A stretch of 64,000 bases of DNA from Chondrus crispus (GCF_000350225.1 NW_005179137.1:79160-143159), one strand, 5' to 3'. Positions 32,025-42,331 are shown, counted from the first letter of the stretch. A program made the numbers and translations. Notes: generated by a model from the sequence alone, not told the origin.

Positions 32025-35000
32025 TCACATGCTTTGGGCAGCTTTGCACTCGGAAAGCCCAACCATGCCCACGAACTTTTCAAACAGCACGCCACCAAGT
32101 GGTTTGGTCAGCATATCGGCTGGCATTTCTGTTGTCGGACAATGGTACAATGTGACCAGTTTTCGCTGCACCGCATCTCGGACAAAATGATACGTAATAT
32201 CAATGTGCTTGTTCCGACGATTTGTAGATTCGTTCTGAGTAAACGCAATCGTACCAGCGTTGTCACATCCAACGCGAATTGTTGGATCCGAATTCGCACC
32301 AAGTACATCGGCATGGAAGCGTCGAAGCCACGCGGCCTCTTTGCATGCTTCACTGAGTGCGATGTATTCTGCCTCACAAGTAGACTTTGCAACTACTGTT
32401 TGTTTCCGGGAAGCCCAACTGATAGGCCCATCACAAAGCTTGAACACGTACCCACTCGTCGATTTTCGTGATTCAAGGCATCCACCCCAATCTGCGTCGC
32501 TATACCCATGAAGTTCCGTACCAAGATCATCTTTACCAAACACTATTCCAAGATGCTGGGACCCACGCAAGTATCTCAAAACACGTTTCACACCTGACCA
32601 GTGCGACTCGTGAGGGTCGGCACAGTGTTGAGATAACTTTCCAATGGCAAACGCAATATCGGGGCGGGTCCCAACCATTAGGAACATTAGACATCCAATG
32701 GCCTGACGATATGGTTCAAAGCATGGGTTGTCATCAGTGCCAGTTTCCGCAACTTGCATTGTGACATGTCGAGACTGTTCCATCGGAGTAACGCAAGGAT
32801 TGCATGCCGACATTTTGAACCGTTTCAGTACTGCTTGGGCATACTTCGACTGTGTGACGGTCAGGACGTGTTTAGAACGTATACGGTCGATCTCTAGACC
32901 AATACAAGTCTTTGCCTCGCCAAGGTCTTTCATATCGAATCGTTTGTTGAGTTCATTTTTCATCCATAATATGGCCTCCAAGTCACTTCCAGCTAGCAGC
33001 AGATCGTCCACGTACAACGCGATAATCATGATGACATTGCCTTGACGTCGAATGTAAAGACATGGGTCGCTGCGTGTAGTGTTGAAACCAAGTTCAGTGA
33101 TCAGAAACTCATCGATCTTACTATGCCATTGGCGATGGGCTTGCTTAAGACCATAGATTGCTTTCAAAAGTTTACACACCGAATCAGGTTTGACTTTGTC
33201 GATGCATCCTTCAGGTTGCTCCATGTAGATTTCTTCGTGAAGGTCACCGTTGAGGAAGGCAGTCACCACGTCCATCTGATGCAGCTCAAGGTCAAAGTGC
33301 GCAACCAGTGCCAGCAGCAGACGGATAGTTGTGAACTTGATGACAGGGGCGAAAGTTTCAGTGTAATCGATGCCTTCTACTTGTTGAAAGCCTCGTGCCA
33401 CAAGACGTCCCTTTGCAATTTCGACCAATTTTCCGGACTCGTCAGGAAGTTGCTTCACTCCGAAAACCCACCTGGACGTCAGGACGTTTGATGCTTGAGA
33501 TCTTGGAACAAGTGTCCATGTTTTGTTTTTGTGTTGTGAAGCAAGTTCTTTGTCGATGCCCTTCTGCCAGAAGCGAGCTTTTGGAGAACCCATAGCTTGC
33601 TTGTACGAGTTTGGGATTTCCGTTATCACATGGGCGTGGCTAAGGAGTCCAGCAGTCACCAAAGCTGCTGCCCACCACGCCCCAGGCGTTTTGCGAATGC
33701 GAGTGGACCGACGGAGATTAGTTGGCGGATCAATCGTTTCTTCCTCAACTACGTGTTGCTCAACTGTTTCGGTAGTTTCGTCCTCCCCTGCAGTTGGGGA
33801 GGAGTTGGAGGATTCATCAGAGTCTTGTTGTTCATTCGGCGATGATGCTTCTGATGCCACTGCATCATTTTCTGCAACTTCCTCATCGATGTTCAAGTTG
33901 ATTTTGTCATCATCAGTTGAAACCTCCTCGTTTCTATCCATCGGTTCACCAGATTTGCCTCCCGTGGACTCGTCAAAAGTAACATCTCTGGATACGATCA
34001 CTTTGTGTAAATCACCATCCCACAACTTGTAAGCTTTCGTATTTTCAGCATACCCTAGAAACATTGCCTCCTTTGCACGGGCGTCAAGTTTCTGGATGTT
34101 GTGTTTTGGTAATGTATACCAACACTTTGAACCGAAAACACGCAAATGACCAACATTTGGCACAGATTTCATCCATAAGTGGTAGGGGGTCATCTTGGGG
34201 GGAATGGCACCTGACGTGACTCGATTTCGAACGTACACTGCATTGGCAAGTGCTTCTGCCCAGAACCCCTTTGTAACTTTCTTGTGCGCTAGCATAGAGC
34301 GCACCAAGTTTACCAAAGTTCTGTTCAGTCGTTCGGCGACGCCATTTTGCTCCGGTGTGTACGCGGTCGTCATTTGATGCTGAGTACCATTTGCAATCAG
34401 AAAAGACTTAAACTCCGTGGACAGATACTCACCACCTCGATCGGTGCGAAGCACTTTGATCTTGCGACCAGTGTGAGTCTGAGCAAGTTGTGCAAACATT
34501 TTGTATCGTTCAAATGCTTCTGATTTATGGTGCATAGGGTACACTACTGACCAGTTTGAGTGATCATCTATGAAGGTAATGAAGTACTTGGCACCACCAA
34601 TGGACTGCACCTCTAAGGGGCCACAAACATCAGAGTGAACTAAGTCTAGACAGAAGTATGCTCGCCTCGAGGACCGCTCTTTTGGGATCACAGATCGAGT
34701 GGCTTTGCCGTAGACGCACGCAGAACATTTTTCAGAGATGCAATCATTGTCAGTATTGTTGATTTTGTTAGCCTCATTACCAAGTAGTTTGACTCCACTT
34801 ACCACATTGTCACGAATCATCGAAGCAATACCTTGAGAATGCACATGTGCAAAGCGCTCATGCCACGTTTGCAGGGTGGCAGCATGTGCAGATCCGATGT
34901 CACTGACGATGTCGAGAACGTAAAGTTCTCCAACCAATGTCGCAGTCGCCACTACAGTTGAGCCTCGTCTGATCATGCATTTTCCATTTTCGAACCCAAC

Positions 35001-36164
35001 TTTTAGTCCAAGTTCAGTCATTCGACTGACAGAGAGCAGAGAGAACGCAAAGTCCGGAACGTGCAATACATCCGTCAACTTGCACGGTTCGATGCGGCCA
35101 TTCACATTTAACTTCAAGTGAACGTCACCACGGCCGGCAACCTTTGCACTAGCCTTGGTTCCCATCTGAACAGAGGCGGATTCAAGTGGCTCGTACGTTG
35201 CAAACAAAGATCGGTCATATGTAATATGAGCTGTACAAGCTGAATCTACGAGCCACGAAGGCGACATCTCCAGATCGTTCGTGTGCGAAGCTTTCGACAT
35301 CAGACATGTGAAGTCGACGCTGTTTACAACCATGTCGGGATCAGGTTTCTGTGTGACAAATGCAGATTGTTTCTGCTGAGACATACGCGGTTTATATCCG
35401 CTAGGAGGAGCCGGGCGACGCCCATTCAAATCCTTTCCCCAGCAGCGGGTTGCCGTATGGCCTGTATGACCGCAGTTCGTGCATTTGTAATCGTTTATGT
35501 CCCGATTGTTCGGGGCACGATTAACCAGAGCCGATGTCTGTGAGGAGCTAGACTTCATGTTTGCTCGTTGCTCTTCCTGCAGCAGACGACTTTTCACAAA
35601 GTCCAAACTGAATATCTTTTCTTCATTACCGAGAGCATCAAGTGCAACGATGAGAGCCTCGAAACGGGCAGGCAGACCGTTGAGCACTGCCATGGCCATC
35701 TCCTTACCATCGATGTTTACGCTCATTGACTTGAGGATGGCTGCCAGCTGCTTGACACGATTGATGTATGCAAGCACCTTTTCACCGGAAAGCATCTTCA
35801 CAGTGTAGAACTCACGACGTGCAGCTAGTTTGTTCAGCAAAGTGTGCCTCTCAAACACGTTGACAATAGCTTCCCACATCTCATGAGCAGTATCAACATC
35901 ACGTACATGCTCAAGATGCTCATCTGATAGGGAGAGACCAATCAGTGCTTTAGCTTTACTGTCACCTCTGATCCACTTCTTACGCTCTTCCGCGCGTTCC
36001 TCACTTGGAACTCTTCCCTCAACGATGTATTGGTCAACATCACGTAGAGCAAGCAGAAGTTGTATTTTCTGCTTCCACACGTAGAAGTTGGAGTCCGTCA
36101 GTTTGTCGATTCTGATGGATCCTCCTCCTCCTTGATCTTCCATTTTAGTGCAAATAAACTTCAA
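32025..36164 (-). CDS. Copia gag-pol polyprotein, family B, copy B#4 (intact)
   Basis: This is a second uninterrupted 1379-codon frame with all motifs in place: zinc knuckle, DSA protease, integrase D/D/E, YVDD and RNase H SDADWGG. It differs from B#1 at a small number of residues, for example IDGKEM for IDDKEM in Gag, and RNEEVSTDDDK for TNEEATTDDDT in the variable acidic linker. The integrity of the frame indicates recent activity. Its 5' LTR is the short LTR-C, not LTR-B. Confidence 0.95.
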   Translation of the reverse strand: MKFICTKMEDQGGGGSIRIDKLTDSNFYVWKQKIQLLLALRDVDQYIVEGRVPSEERAEERKKWIRGDSKAKALIGLSLSDEHLEHVRDVDTAHEMWEAIVNVFERHTLLNKLAARREFYTVKMLSGEKVLAYINRVKQLAAILKSMSVNIDGKEMAMAVLNGLPARFEALIVALDALGNEEKIFSLDFVKSRLLQEEQRANMKSSSSQTSALVNRAPNNRDINDYKCTNCGHTGHTATRCWGKDLNGRRPAPPSGYKPRMSQQKQSAFVTQKPDPDMVVNSVDFTCLMSKASHTNDLEMSPSWLVDSACTAHITYDRSLFATYEPLESASVQMGTKASAKVAGRGDVHLKLNVNGRIEPCKLTDVLHVPDFAFSLLSVSRMTELGLKVGFENGKCMIRRGSTVVATATLVGELYVLDIVSDIGSAHAATLQTWHERFAHVHSQGIASMIRDNVVSGVKLLGNEANKINNTDNDCISEKCSACVYGKATRSVIPKERSSRRAYFCLDLVHSDVCGPLEVQSIGGAKYFITFIDDHSNWSVVYPMHHKSEAFERYKMFAQLAQTHTGRKIKVLRTDRGGEYLSTEFKSFLIANGTQHQMTTAYTPEQNGVAERLNRTLVNLVRSMLAHKKVTKGFWAEALANAVYVRNRVTSGAIPPKMTPYHLWMKSVPNVGHLRVFGSKCWYTLPKHNIQKLDARAKEAMFLGYAENTKAYKLWDGDLHKVIVSRDVTFDESTGGKSGEPMDRNEEVSTDDDKINLNIDEEVAENDAVASEASSPNEQQDSDESSNSSPTAGEDETTETVEQHVVEEETIDPPTNLRRSTRIRKTPGAWWAAALVTAGLLSHAHVITEIPNSYKQAMGSPKARFWQKGIDKELASQHKNKTWTLVPRSQASNVLTSRWVFGVKQLPDESGKLVEIAKGRLVARGFQQVEGIDYTETFAPVIKFTTIRLLLALVAHFDLELHQMDVVTAFLNGDLHEEIYMEQPEGCIDKVKPDSVCKLLKAIYGLKQAHRQWHSKIDEFLITELGFNTTRSDPCLYIRRQGNVIMIIALYVDDLLLAGSDLEAILWMKNELNKRFDMKDLGEAKTCIGLEIDRIRSKHVLTVTQSKYAQAVLKRFKMSACNPCVTPMEQSRHVTMQVAETGTDDNPCFEPYRQAIGCLMFLMVGTRPDIAFAIGKLSQHCADPHESHWSGVKRVLRYLRGSQHLGIVFGKDDLGTELHGYSDADWGGCLESRKSTSGYVFKLCDGPISWASRKQTVVAKSTCEAEYIALSEACKEAAWLRRFHADVLGANSDPTIRVGCDNAGTIAFTQNESTNRRNKHIDITYHFVRDAVQRKLVTLYHCPTTEMPADMLTKPLGGVLFEKFVGMVGLSECKAAQSM

Positions 36165-36315
36165 GTATTCGAAAATCCGTTCGGGGATCCCAAGCCGTTA
36201 ACCGATAGTCAACACAATGGCAAGCCCACCCGTCTAAGAAGTTCGATATGATTCCTATGAAGTTGCACTAGGAGAAATTTGCGAACAGATATGTGAATTT
36301 ATTTGGATGAAATCC

Positions 36316-36987
36316 CTAACTATTCTGTTCACAAACTACCTTTAAGTGTGCGGCACCGTTCTCGTGGCACTTCAGGTGCCCGTGAGACTCAAAGACACGA
36401 TTGCAAGGGATACAACGCGGAGTCTCCTTAGCGTTGGCAACTTGAATGCGATGAGACCTAGACTGAATGTGGTCGTAAAAGGCCTTCGCACTATTGCCAC
36501 TAACGCCGCACACTTTACAATACCGCTTATACCGCGGGCACACCTTACGATTCCTCTTGCGCTCACGCTTGAACTGCTTATCCGCGAGAACAGCCGCTTT
36601 CCGAGCAGAAAGTCGATGCGTAGTTCTCTTTATTGGTGCGGGAACAGAGCGCGGAATACGAGGAATCCTATATGATGCGCAACTCGAGGACGGACCCGGA
36701 AGCGCGAGCCGAGGTGAAGGTTGATCCTCAGGCTCAAGCACCTCAACGGATACGACCTCCGATGTCCGAACCGTTCGACCGGTGACCAGCTTCCCAGGCG
36801 CAGAGCGCACCGGTACTAATTCCAGATCTAACACAACCCCGTAAAAACAGGTATTCACAATAAGGAATATGAAGATAATCGTCAGTAACAGATTTTGGAA
36901 TTATTGCTCTTAAGAACCACCAAAACGTGCAAAGACAATCACTTAGATGTGTAGGAAATGGAAAGAAACTCAAAACTTACTTTGCAT
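36316..36987 (-). CDS. Accessory zinc-finger gene, copy B#4
   Basis: ATG at 36987, donor GTAAGT, 153-bp intron, complete second exon. Both fingers are intact. It belongs to the intact element B#4, so this copy is the best candidate for a functional gene together with that in B#1. Confidence 0.74.
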
Positions 36988-37328
36988 GAGAGAACGAAGA
37001 AAAACCAAATGCGAGATTGACGACGACGGCGGTAGCGGGAGCGGAAACGAAGACGAAGACCAAAGACAGAGACAGCAGCAAGAACCACAGCAAGAACAAA
37101 AGCCAAACCAAGAACGAAGACAACGAAGACAGCGGGGGCGATGACCAAAACCAATTCACACAAGAGAGCAAGAACGACAGCAGCAGCGAAAACCAAAACC
37201 AAGAACGACGGCAAGAACGAGAGCGACAACGACAGCGAGAAGACCAGCGGAAAGAACGACGACAAACGGCAGCGAAAACGACAGCGACAACGACGGCAGA
37301 AACAACGGAACGAGAACGGCAGACTCAT
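36939..37328 (-). CDS. Hydrophobic leader reading frame, copy B#4
   Basis: This copy begins MSLPFSF. The same frame also stays open upstream into LTR-C (to 37457) by chance. Doubtful as a gene. Confidence 0.25.
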   Translation of the reverse strand: MSLPFSFRCFCRRCRCRFRCRLSSFFPLVFSLSLSLSFLPSFLVLVFAAAVVLALLCELVLVIAPAVFVVFVLGLAFVLAVVLAAVSVFGLRLRFRSRYRRRRQSRIWFFFVLSCKVSFEFLSISYTSK

Positions 37329-37350
37329 GCAGTGAAACAACAGCGAGGGA

Positions 37351-37364
37351 CTGGGCCCATAACC
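37351..37364 (-). other. Primer-binding site of B#4
   Basis: The minus strand reads GGTTATGGGCCCAG. Here it abuts the end of LTR-C (…TTTTAACATCA), which proves that LTR-C occupies the 5' LTR position. Confidence 0.88.
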
Positions 37365-37471
37365 TGATGTTAAAATCGAGGTCTGAAAAATCTGCCGCAA
37401 AAATTCGTTAACCACTAGGCCACAGGGGCTGGCTTCTTGGTGTTCCCTTGGGCGCACTCACTATTTCAACA
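37365..37471 (-). mobile_element. 107-bp LTR-C, 5' LTR of the composite element
   Basis: The minus strand runs TGTTGAAATAG ... TTTTAACATCA, with canonical TG/CA ends. It lies between the TSD AATTC and the primer-binding site. It matches 40506-40612 in inverted orientation over its full length. It contains TGGCCTAGTGG, which fits the A-box of tRNA-type Pol III promoters. It is very short for an LTR, in the range of TRIM elements. Confidence 0.88.
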
Positions 37472-39086
37472 AATTCAAGTCGCATTTAGATTTAAATGGT
37501 ACGCAGCACCAACTCACAACGGCGTACACCCCTGAACAAAACGGTGTTGCTGAACGTTTAAATCGAACTTTGATTGATCTTGTCCGCTCACTGCTTTCTC
37601 ATAAACAGGTCAGTAAGCGATTCCGGGCCGAGGCTCTTGCCACTTCAGTATATGTACGTAATCGAGTTACTTCACGTGCTTTGCCCGTTAATACAACTCC
37701 GCACCACATTTGGATGAATTCTACTCCAAATGTTGGCCATTTGCGAGTATTTGGGTCAAAGTGTTGGTATACATTACCAAAATTAGAGCTCCGTAAGCTG
37801 GACTTGCGAGCGCGTGAAGCGATGTTTCTTGGGTACTCGCAATGCAGTAAGGCATACAAACTTTGGGACGGAGAGTTGAATAAAATTGTTTGTCACGGGA
37901 TGTCAAGTTTGATGAATCGACATGTGGTATGCATGACATTCCTGCACACGAAAGTGATTCAATCAACTCTGATGTTGACGTTGTACTGCTCGATGGCGAC
38001 AATGGGAATACAGCTGATACCCCAAATACGGATGAGGTCGGTTCTGAAGAGGATGAAGTTTCGGAGGAGGTTCTTGAAAACGATGGTGCTCATTCTGTAA
38101 GTGAGAATGATGCAGATGAAGATGATGTACCAACTGCCGTCGAAAGTCCGAATGTCACTCCTCCAACTCCGACTCCAGCTGTGCGAAGATCGTCTCGAGT
38201 CAGCAGACCTCCCGGATCATGGTGGAGGAGCAACTTTGCAGCTGCTCTTCTTTCACATGCGCATGTCGCTATTGAAGGTCCCAAGACTTTCAACCAGGCA
38301 ACCAACGGTCCTAGAGCTGCATTTTGGCAGACCGGCATTGACAAAGAACTTGCCTCGCAGACCAAGAATCGGACTTGGAGACTTGTTCCTCGATCTGAGG
38401 CGTCAAACATCTTGACATCTAGATGGGTTTTCAATGTCAAGCAACTGCCTGATGCAAATGGCAATATAGTTGAAAGTGCAAAAGCCAGACTTGTTGCTCG
38501 TGGATTCCAGCAAGTGCAAGTTCTTGACTATACTGAGACATATGCCCCTGTCATAAAGTTTACCACTATTCCTCTACTTCTTGCCTTAGTTGCTCATTAC
38601 GACCTTGAACTTCATCAGATGGATGTCGTGACTGCGTTTTTGAACGGCGACTTGGATGAAGACATCTACATGGAGCAACCCGAAGGGTGCATTGACAAAA
38701 GCAAAAGTGACCACGTGTGTAAACTTTTGAAAGCACTTTACGGTCTTAAACAAGCACATCGTCAATGGCATGCCAAAGTGGATGATTTCTTAATTGGTGA
38801 ATTGGGATTCGAGACTTCGCGTAGTGATCCTTGTCTCTACATTAAACGCATCAGTAACACTATCATGCTGATTGCACTTTATGTCGATGACTTGTTACTC
38901 GCTGGTAGTGATATCGATGCCATCAAATGGATGAAGGGGGAGCTTAATATACGGTTTGAGATGAAAGACCATAGTGAAGCAAAAGTCTGCATTGGTCTCG
39001 AAATTCAAAGGGATCGCAGCGCCAAGACTTTGAGTCTCACTCAAACTAAGTATGCATCAAAAGTGCTTGAGCGTTTTCGAATGTCA
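37472..39086 (+). pseudogene. Family A gag-pol A#1, part 3: integrase end, linker, reverse transcriptase
   Basis: The frame continues from the AATTC duplication with FKSHLDLNGTQHQ, PEQNGVAERLNR (integrase Glu), LRVFGSKCWYTLP, linker, RT with QMDVVTAFLNG, and YVDDLLLAG. A one-base deletion at about 37888 (ATTGTTTGTCACG against ATTGTTGTGTCACG in the sister copy) shifts the frame. The hybrid element inserted at 39087 ends this segment. Confidence 0.92.
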
Positions 39087-40337
39087 TATTGAAAATGTGC
39101 GACCACATGCTGTTATCTGGAAAGTGCAAAATCGAGTGACACGTATACATGACTCGACGGTCCGGACCCTCACCCCATATCACCACATGACACGTGTAAA
39201 GTCTCAGATTTTGGGGTTCTGGGGACGAAAGTGGACTTTTGGAGGGTTATGCAAATTTGCATAAATGCCGAAAATTTGCATTTGGCCCGAACTGTTATAG
39301 GGCTACACAGGCAATACTGCAAATCTATTGCGTGTCGGTTCGAATGCTGCAATTCTGTTGGTCTGTTATTGTCCACTTATATGCAGTCATGCTGGTGATA
39401 TATCTTGAATGAGCGGTATACGTTTTAATTACATCATTTTGGGGGTTTCAAGTTGTTCACCATGGTTGTAATGGGTAATTACGTGTGGCCTTGGCGCTGG
39501 ACACTTGTGTGCGGTGTACACATGTACACATCGCCAGGTTGCTGCGTGTACGTACACTTGTACACGTCGCCTACATACGGTCCGGCGCGTGTCCGAGCAC
39601 AGTACATGTGAATTAAAAGTACAACAAGTATTTCTCGCAAGAGACATGTACTTACGTGAGTATTCAGTGTACGCGTCACGCTGTATGCGACCCTTGCATC
39701 AGCATGCGCCGGTGTACTACACTCTCGTCAGCATGTGACGTTGTACTGTGCTCTCGTTATGGTGCGCCGTTGGATGCAAGTTGATGACAGTACTCGTGTG
39801 ATTCACATCGGATATCACGTGAGATGTGTAGAAAGTCTGGATGCACATTGTTGCTATCCGTGATAGTTGTCTGGCAGTGTGTACCGAAATTAGTAAGGTA
39901 CGAAACAAGGGCATGTATGGGGACTGAGATAAGACAGGACTTTGCGCTGTTGGAAATAGAGAGATGCCAAGTTGTTCATTGTGCAAGAATATATTCTGTC
40001 ATGTCTGGATGCAGATTAGTAAGGTGTGAAACGATTGCATGCATAGGGCCATGGTTTACAGTCACTCGAAATGTGTAGAAACTGTTGTGCACTGATAGTC
40101 AATAGTCAATTCGTAAGGTGGAAATAGAACAGTGTGGACGGGCCAGAAGAGGACCGCGCTTGGTCGTGCATATGGTGAGTACGGTTTACCAGGTGCCAAA
40201 GTAATGGGATAGTGTAACACTCAAAGTGTATAAGTATCGCCGAAAGACGGCTCCAAGTAAACCTCGGTACCAACTCCTTCACTCACACACATCAACCTGC
40301 CCTCCTTCTTTCCCTTGCCCCTCCGAACCTACCATTA
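39087..40337 (+). mobile_element. LTR-B1 as 5' LTR of the hybrid element
   Basis: This is an uninterrupted 1251-bp B1 copy, TATTGAAAATG ... CTACCATTA, with palindrome ATGCAAATTTGCAT at 39249-39262 and GTATAAGTA at 40228-40236. Confidence 0.93.
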
Positions 40338-40351
40338 CGTTATGGGCCCAG
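40338..40351 (+). other. Primer-binding site of the hybrid element
   Basis: It reads CGTTATGGGCCCAG, differing from all other copies only in its first base. It directly follows LTR-B1. Confidence 0.8.
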
Positions 40352-40505
40352 ATTTACGCTACCATTCGTGAGTTCGATTCTCACCGGGTGCACTTGGGCG
40401 GCGCAATGTTTGTTTGTTTGTTTGTGTCACACTTGGGAACGTACCTGCCTGTGTGTTGTGCAGTGACCCGCGCCGTGTGTTTGGCGTCCCTTGGTCGAGG
40501 GGGAG
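40352..40505 (+). other. Non-coding internal region with tRNA T-arm-like hairpin
   Basis: It encodes no protein. 40368-40385 reads GTGAGTTCGATTCTCACC: a 5-bp stem GTGAG/CTCAC enclosing TTCGATT, exactly a tRNA T-arm, containing a B-box-like sequence. A TTTG microsatellite follows (about 40408-40424). A polypurine tract ends the region. The size fits a TRIM-type element. Confidence 0.6.
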
Positions 40506-40612
40506 TGTTGAAATAGTGAGTGCGCCCAAGGGAACACCAAGAAGCCAGCGCCTGTGGCCTAGTGGTTAACGAATTTTTGCGGCAGATTTTTCAGACCTCG
40601 ATTTTAACATCA
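40506..40612 (+). mobile_element. 107-bp LTR-C as 3' LTR of the hybrid element
   Basis: TGTTGAAATAG ... AACATCA directly follows the polypurine tract and is bounded by the TGTCA duplication. A-box-like TGGCCTAGTGG lies at 40555-40565. Confidence 0.9.
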
Positions 40613-41388
40613 TGTCAACGTGTAACCGCTCTCTGACTCCAATGGAACAAGGTCACACAACCACGATTTCAACCGAAAACGACTCCGAAACAAATGTACC
40701 GTATCGTGAGGCAGTGGGATCCCTGATGTACTTGATGGTTGGCACTCGTCCAGACTTGGCATATGCGATTGGAAAGCTTTCTCAACATTCTGCCAACCCA
40801 TGTGAGTCACACTGGGCAGGTGTGAAACGGGTAATGCGATACGTGCAAGGGACTCGAAACTTAGGAATCGTGTTTGACAATAAATCTAAATCGCCGGAGT
40901 TGTTCGGCTTCAGTGATGCTGACTGGGCCGGTTGTTCAGACTCTCGCAAGTCGACCAGCGGATATGTTTTCAAGTTCTGCGGTGGAGCGATCAGTTGGAG
41001 TTCCCGGAAACAGACTGTGGTTGCAACTTCGACGTGTGAAGCTGAGTACATTGCACTATGTGAAGCGTGTAAGGAGGCGACTTGGTTGCGTCAAGTGGTT
41101 GCTGATGTTCTTGGACTTGATTCCGATCCCACGATTGTGATGGGGTGTGACAATGCAGGGACTATTTCGTATGCACAGAATGAATCGGTCAACCGTCGTA
41201 ACAAACATGTTGATGTGAAATACCACTATGTACGAGATGCAATTAAGAGAAACGTCATTTCTTTGTCACATTGCCGGACCACTTCCATGCCTGCAGATAT
41301 CCTGACGAAAGCACTTGGGCGAGTTCTGTTCCAGAAGTTTGTAGAACTTCTAGGGCTTGCAGTAGCTACTTCTGGTAAAAGCATGTGA
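40613..41388 (+). pseudogene. Family A gag-pol A#1, part 4: RT tail and RNase H
   Basis: About 258 codons, MSTCNRSLTPMEQG to the stop. RNase H has FSDADWAGCSD, STCEAEYIAL, CDNAGT and the terminal PADILTKALGRVLFQKF. It is open and nearly identical to the end of 49171-53310. The polypurine tract GATCGAGGGGGAG follows at 41388-41399. Confidence 0.93.
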
Positions 41389-41399
41389 TCGAGGGGGAG

Positions 41400-41595
41400 T
41401 GTTGTAATTCTACGACCACATGCTGATATGCATGACACACGACGACAGGTATGACACGTGTAAAATGAAAACACTCCGCGTGACGAGCTGAGCAAGGTTG
41501 ATTTTCAACGTGTACACGTGTGCTTTCTGTACACGGTTGTACTCTACAGTACTTCAGGAGCACGTTTGGTTTTCAACGTGTACACGTGTGAAATA
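41400..41595 (+). mobile_element. Start of 3' LTR-A1 of A#1, interrupted
   Basis: It begins TGTTGTAATTC next to the polypurine tract and matches the first 197 bp of 53322-54258. It then breaks at GTGAAATA where a minus-strand LTR-A2 begins. The rest of this LTR does not reappear after the inserted element. Confidence 0.9.
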
Positions 41596-42331
41596 TATAG
41601 AAAGGTCAGCGGGGCAGAGGGAAGAAGGATGGTTGAAGGTTGCTGGTGGTTGACGGGAAAAGAAGTTGATGCCTTTTTACTCTTGGTCGCCAACTATTGG
41701 CGCTACTTATACTCTTCGAACTACATACAATACGAGCCATTAGGGCTGGTCACGTGACTCTCCTTCTTGCACTCGTTGATAATCAAGTGACTCTCCCTGT
41801 TGCACTCTCGGTTGATAATCAAGTGACTCTCCTACTTCCACTCTCGGTTGATAATCAAATGACTCTCCTTCTTGCACTCTCGGTTGATAATCAAGTGACT
41901 CTCCTACTTCCACTCTCGGTTGATAATCAAATGACTCTCCTTGCACTCTCTCTTGCTAATAATTTGGGACCGTTTGAGAGTCAATAATATCTGAATGTAC
42001 TGTACTGTAGATTACAGATTTTACACTACGATTAATAACCACTGTGGCACATACGTCATACGTGTCACACACGTGTCAAATCGAGAAAAATGAAACATGT
42101 TCAGAATGTACTGTAGAGTGCCACGGGGTACATAACTTACACGTGTCAACACCAAAATTGAAACATGCTCGGAAATAATAGGAAAGTGCAACCGTGTACA
42201 AATATGACACGTGTCCACCTTGAAGACCAAACATCCTGAGAATGCTCTTGCAAGCATTTTAGGTTTCGTCGACGTACACGTGTAATATCTGTCAGGCTTG
42301 GAGCTTAGCATATGGTCGAAGATTTCCAACA
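41596..42331 (-). mobile_element. 3' LTR-A2 of family A element A#2
   Basis: This 736-bp LTR has the same ends and five iterons as 17393-18131. GTATAAGTA on the minus strand lies at 41712-41704. Confidence 0.92.

Larger units (their letters stand above)
4852..37471 (-). mobile_element. 32.6-kb composite of tandem family B copia elements inserted in A#1
   Basis: A perfect 5-bp TSD, AATTC, lies at 4847-4851 and 37472-37476. In element orientation (minus) the outer ends are LTR-C (37365-37471) on the 5' side and LTR-B1 (4852-7372) on the 3' side. Between them four family B internal regions lie head to tail, separated by LTR-B2, with or without LTR-B1 remainders. The outer element must have integrated first; the solo LTR, the tandem growth, the MITE and the family A insertion came later. 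Part of the tandem structure could be an assembly artefact. Confidence 0.8.
39087..40612 (+). mobile_element. 1526-bp non-autonomous element with two different LTRs (B1 and C)
   Basis: A perfect TSD, TGTCA, lies at 39082-39086 and 40613-40617. The order is LTR-B1, primer-binding site, 154 bp non-coding, polypurine tract GTCGAGGGGGAG, LTR-C. A normal LTR element has identical LTRs, but here they are unrelated over most of their length. The intact TSD shows the hybrid integrated as a unit. Confidence 0.9.

Noticed and set aside
4852..37471. Endogenous retrovirus (env gene) interpretation of the extra genes
   Set aside because: Integrase lies before reverse transcriptase (copia order), and neither the zinc-finger protein nor the hydrophobic frame has envelope features such as a signal peptide, cleavage site or glycosylation pattern.
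40555..40612. Complete tRNA gene in LTR-C
   Set aside because: An A-box-like word is present, but no acceptor stem, anticodon arm or good B-box follows in the LTR.
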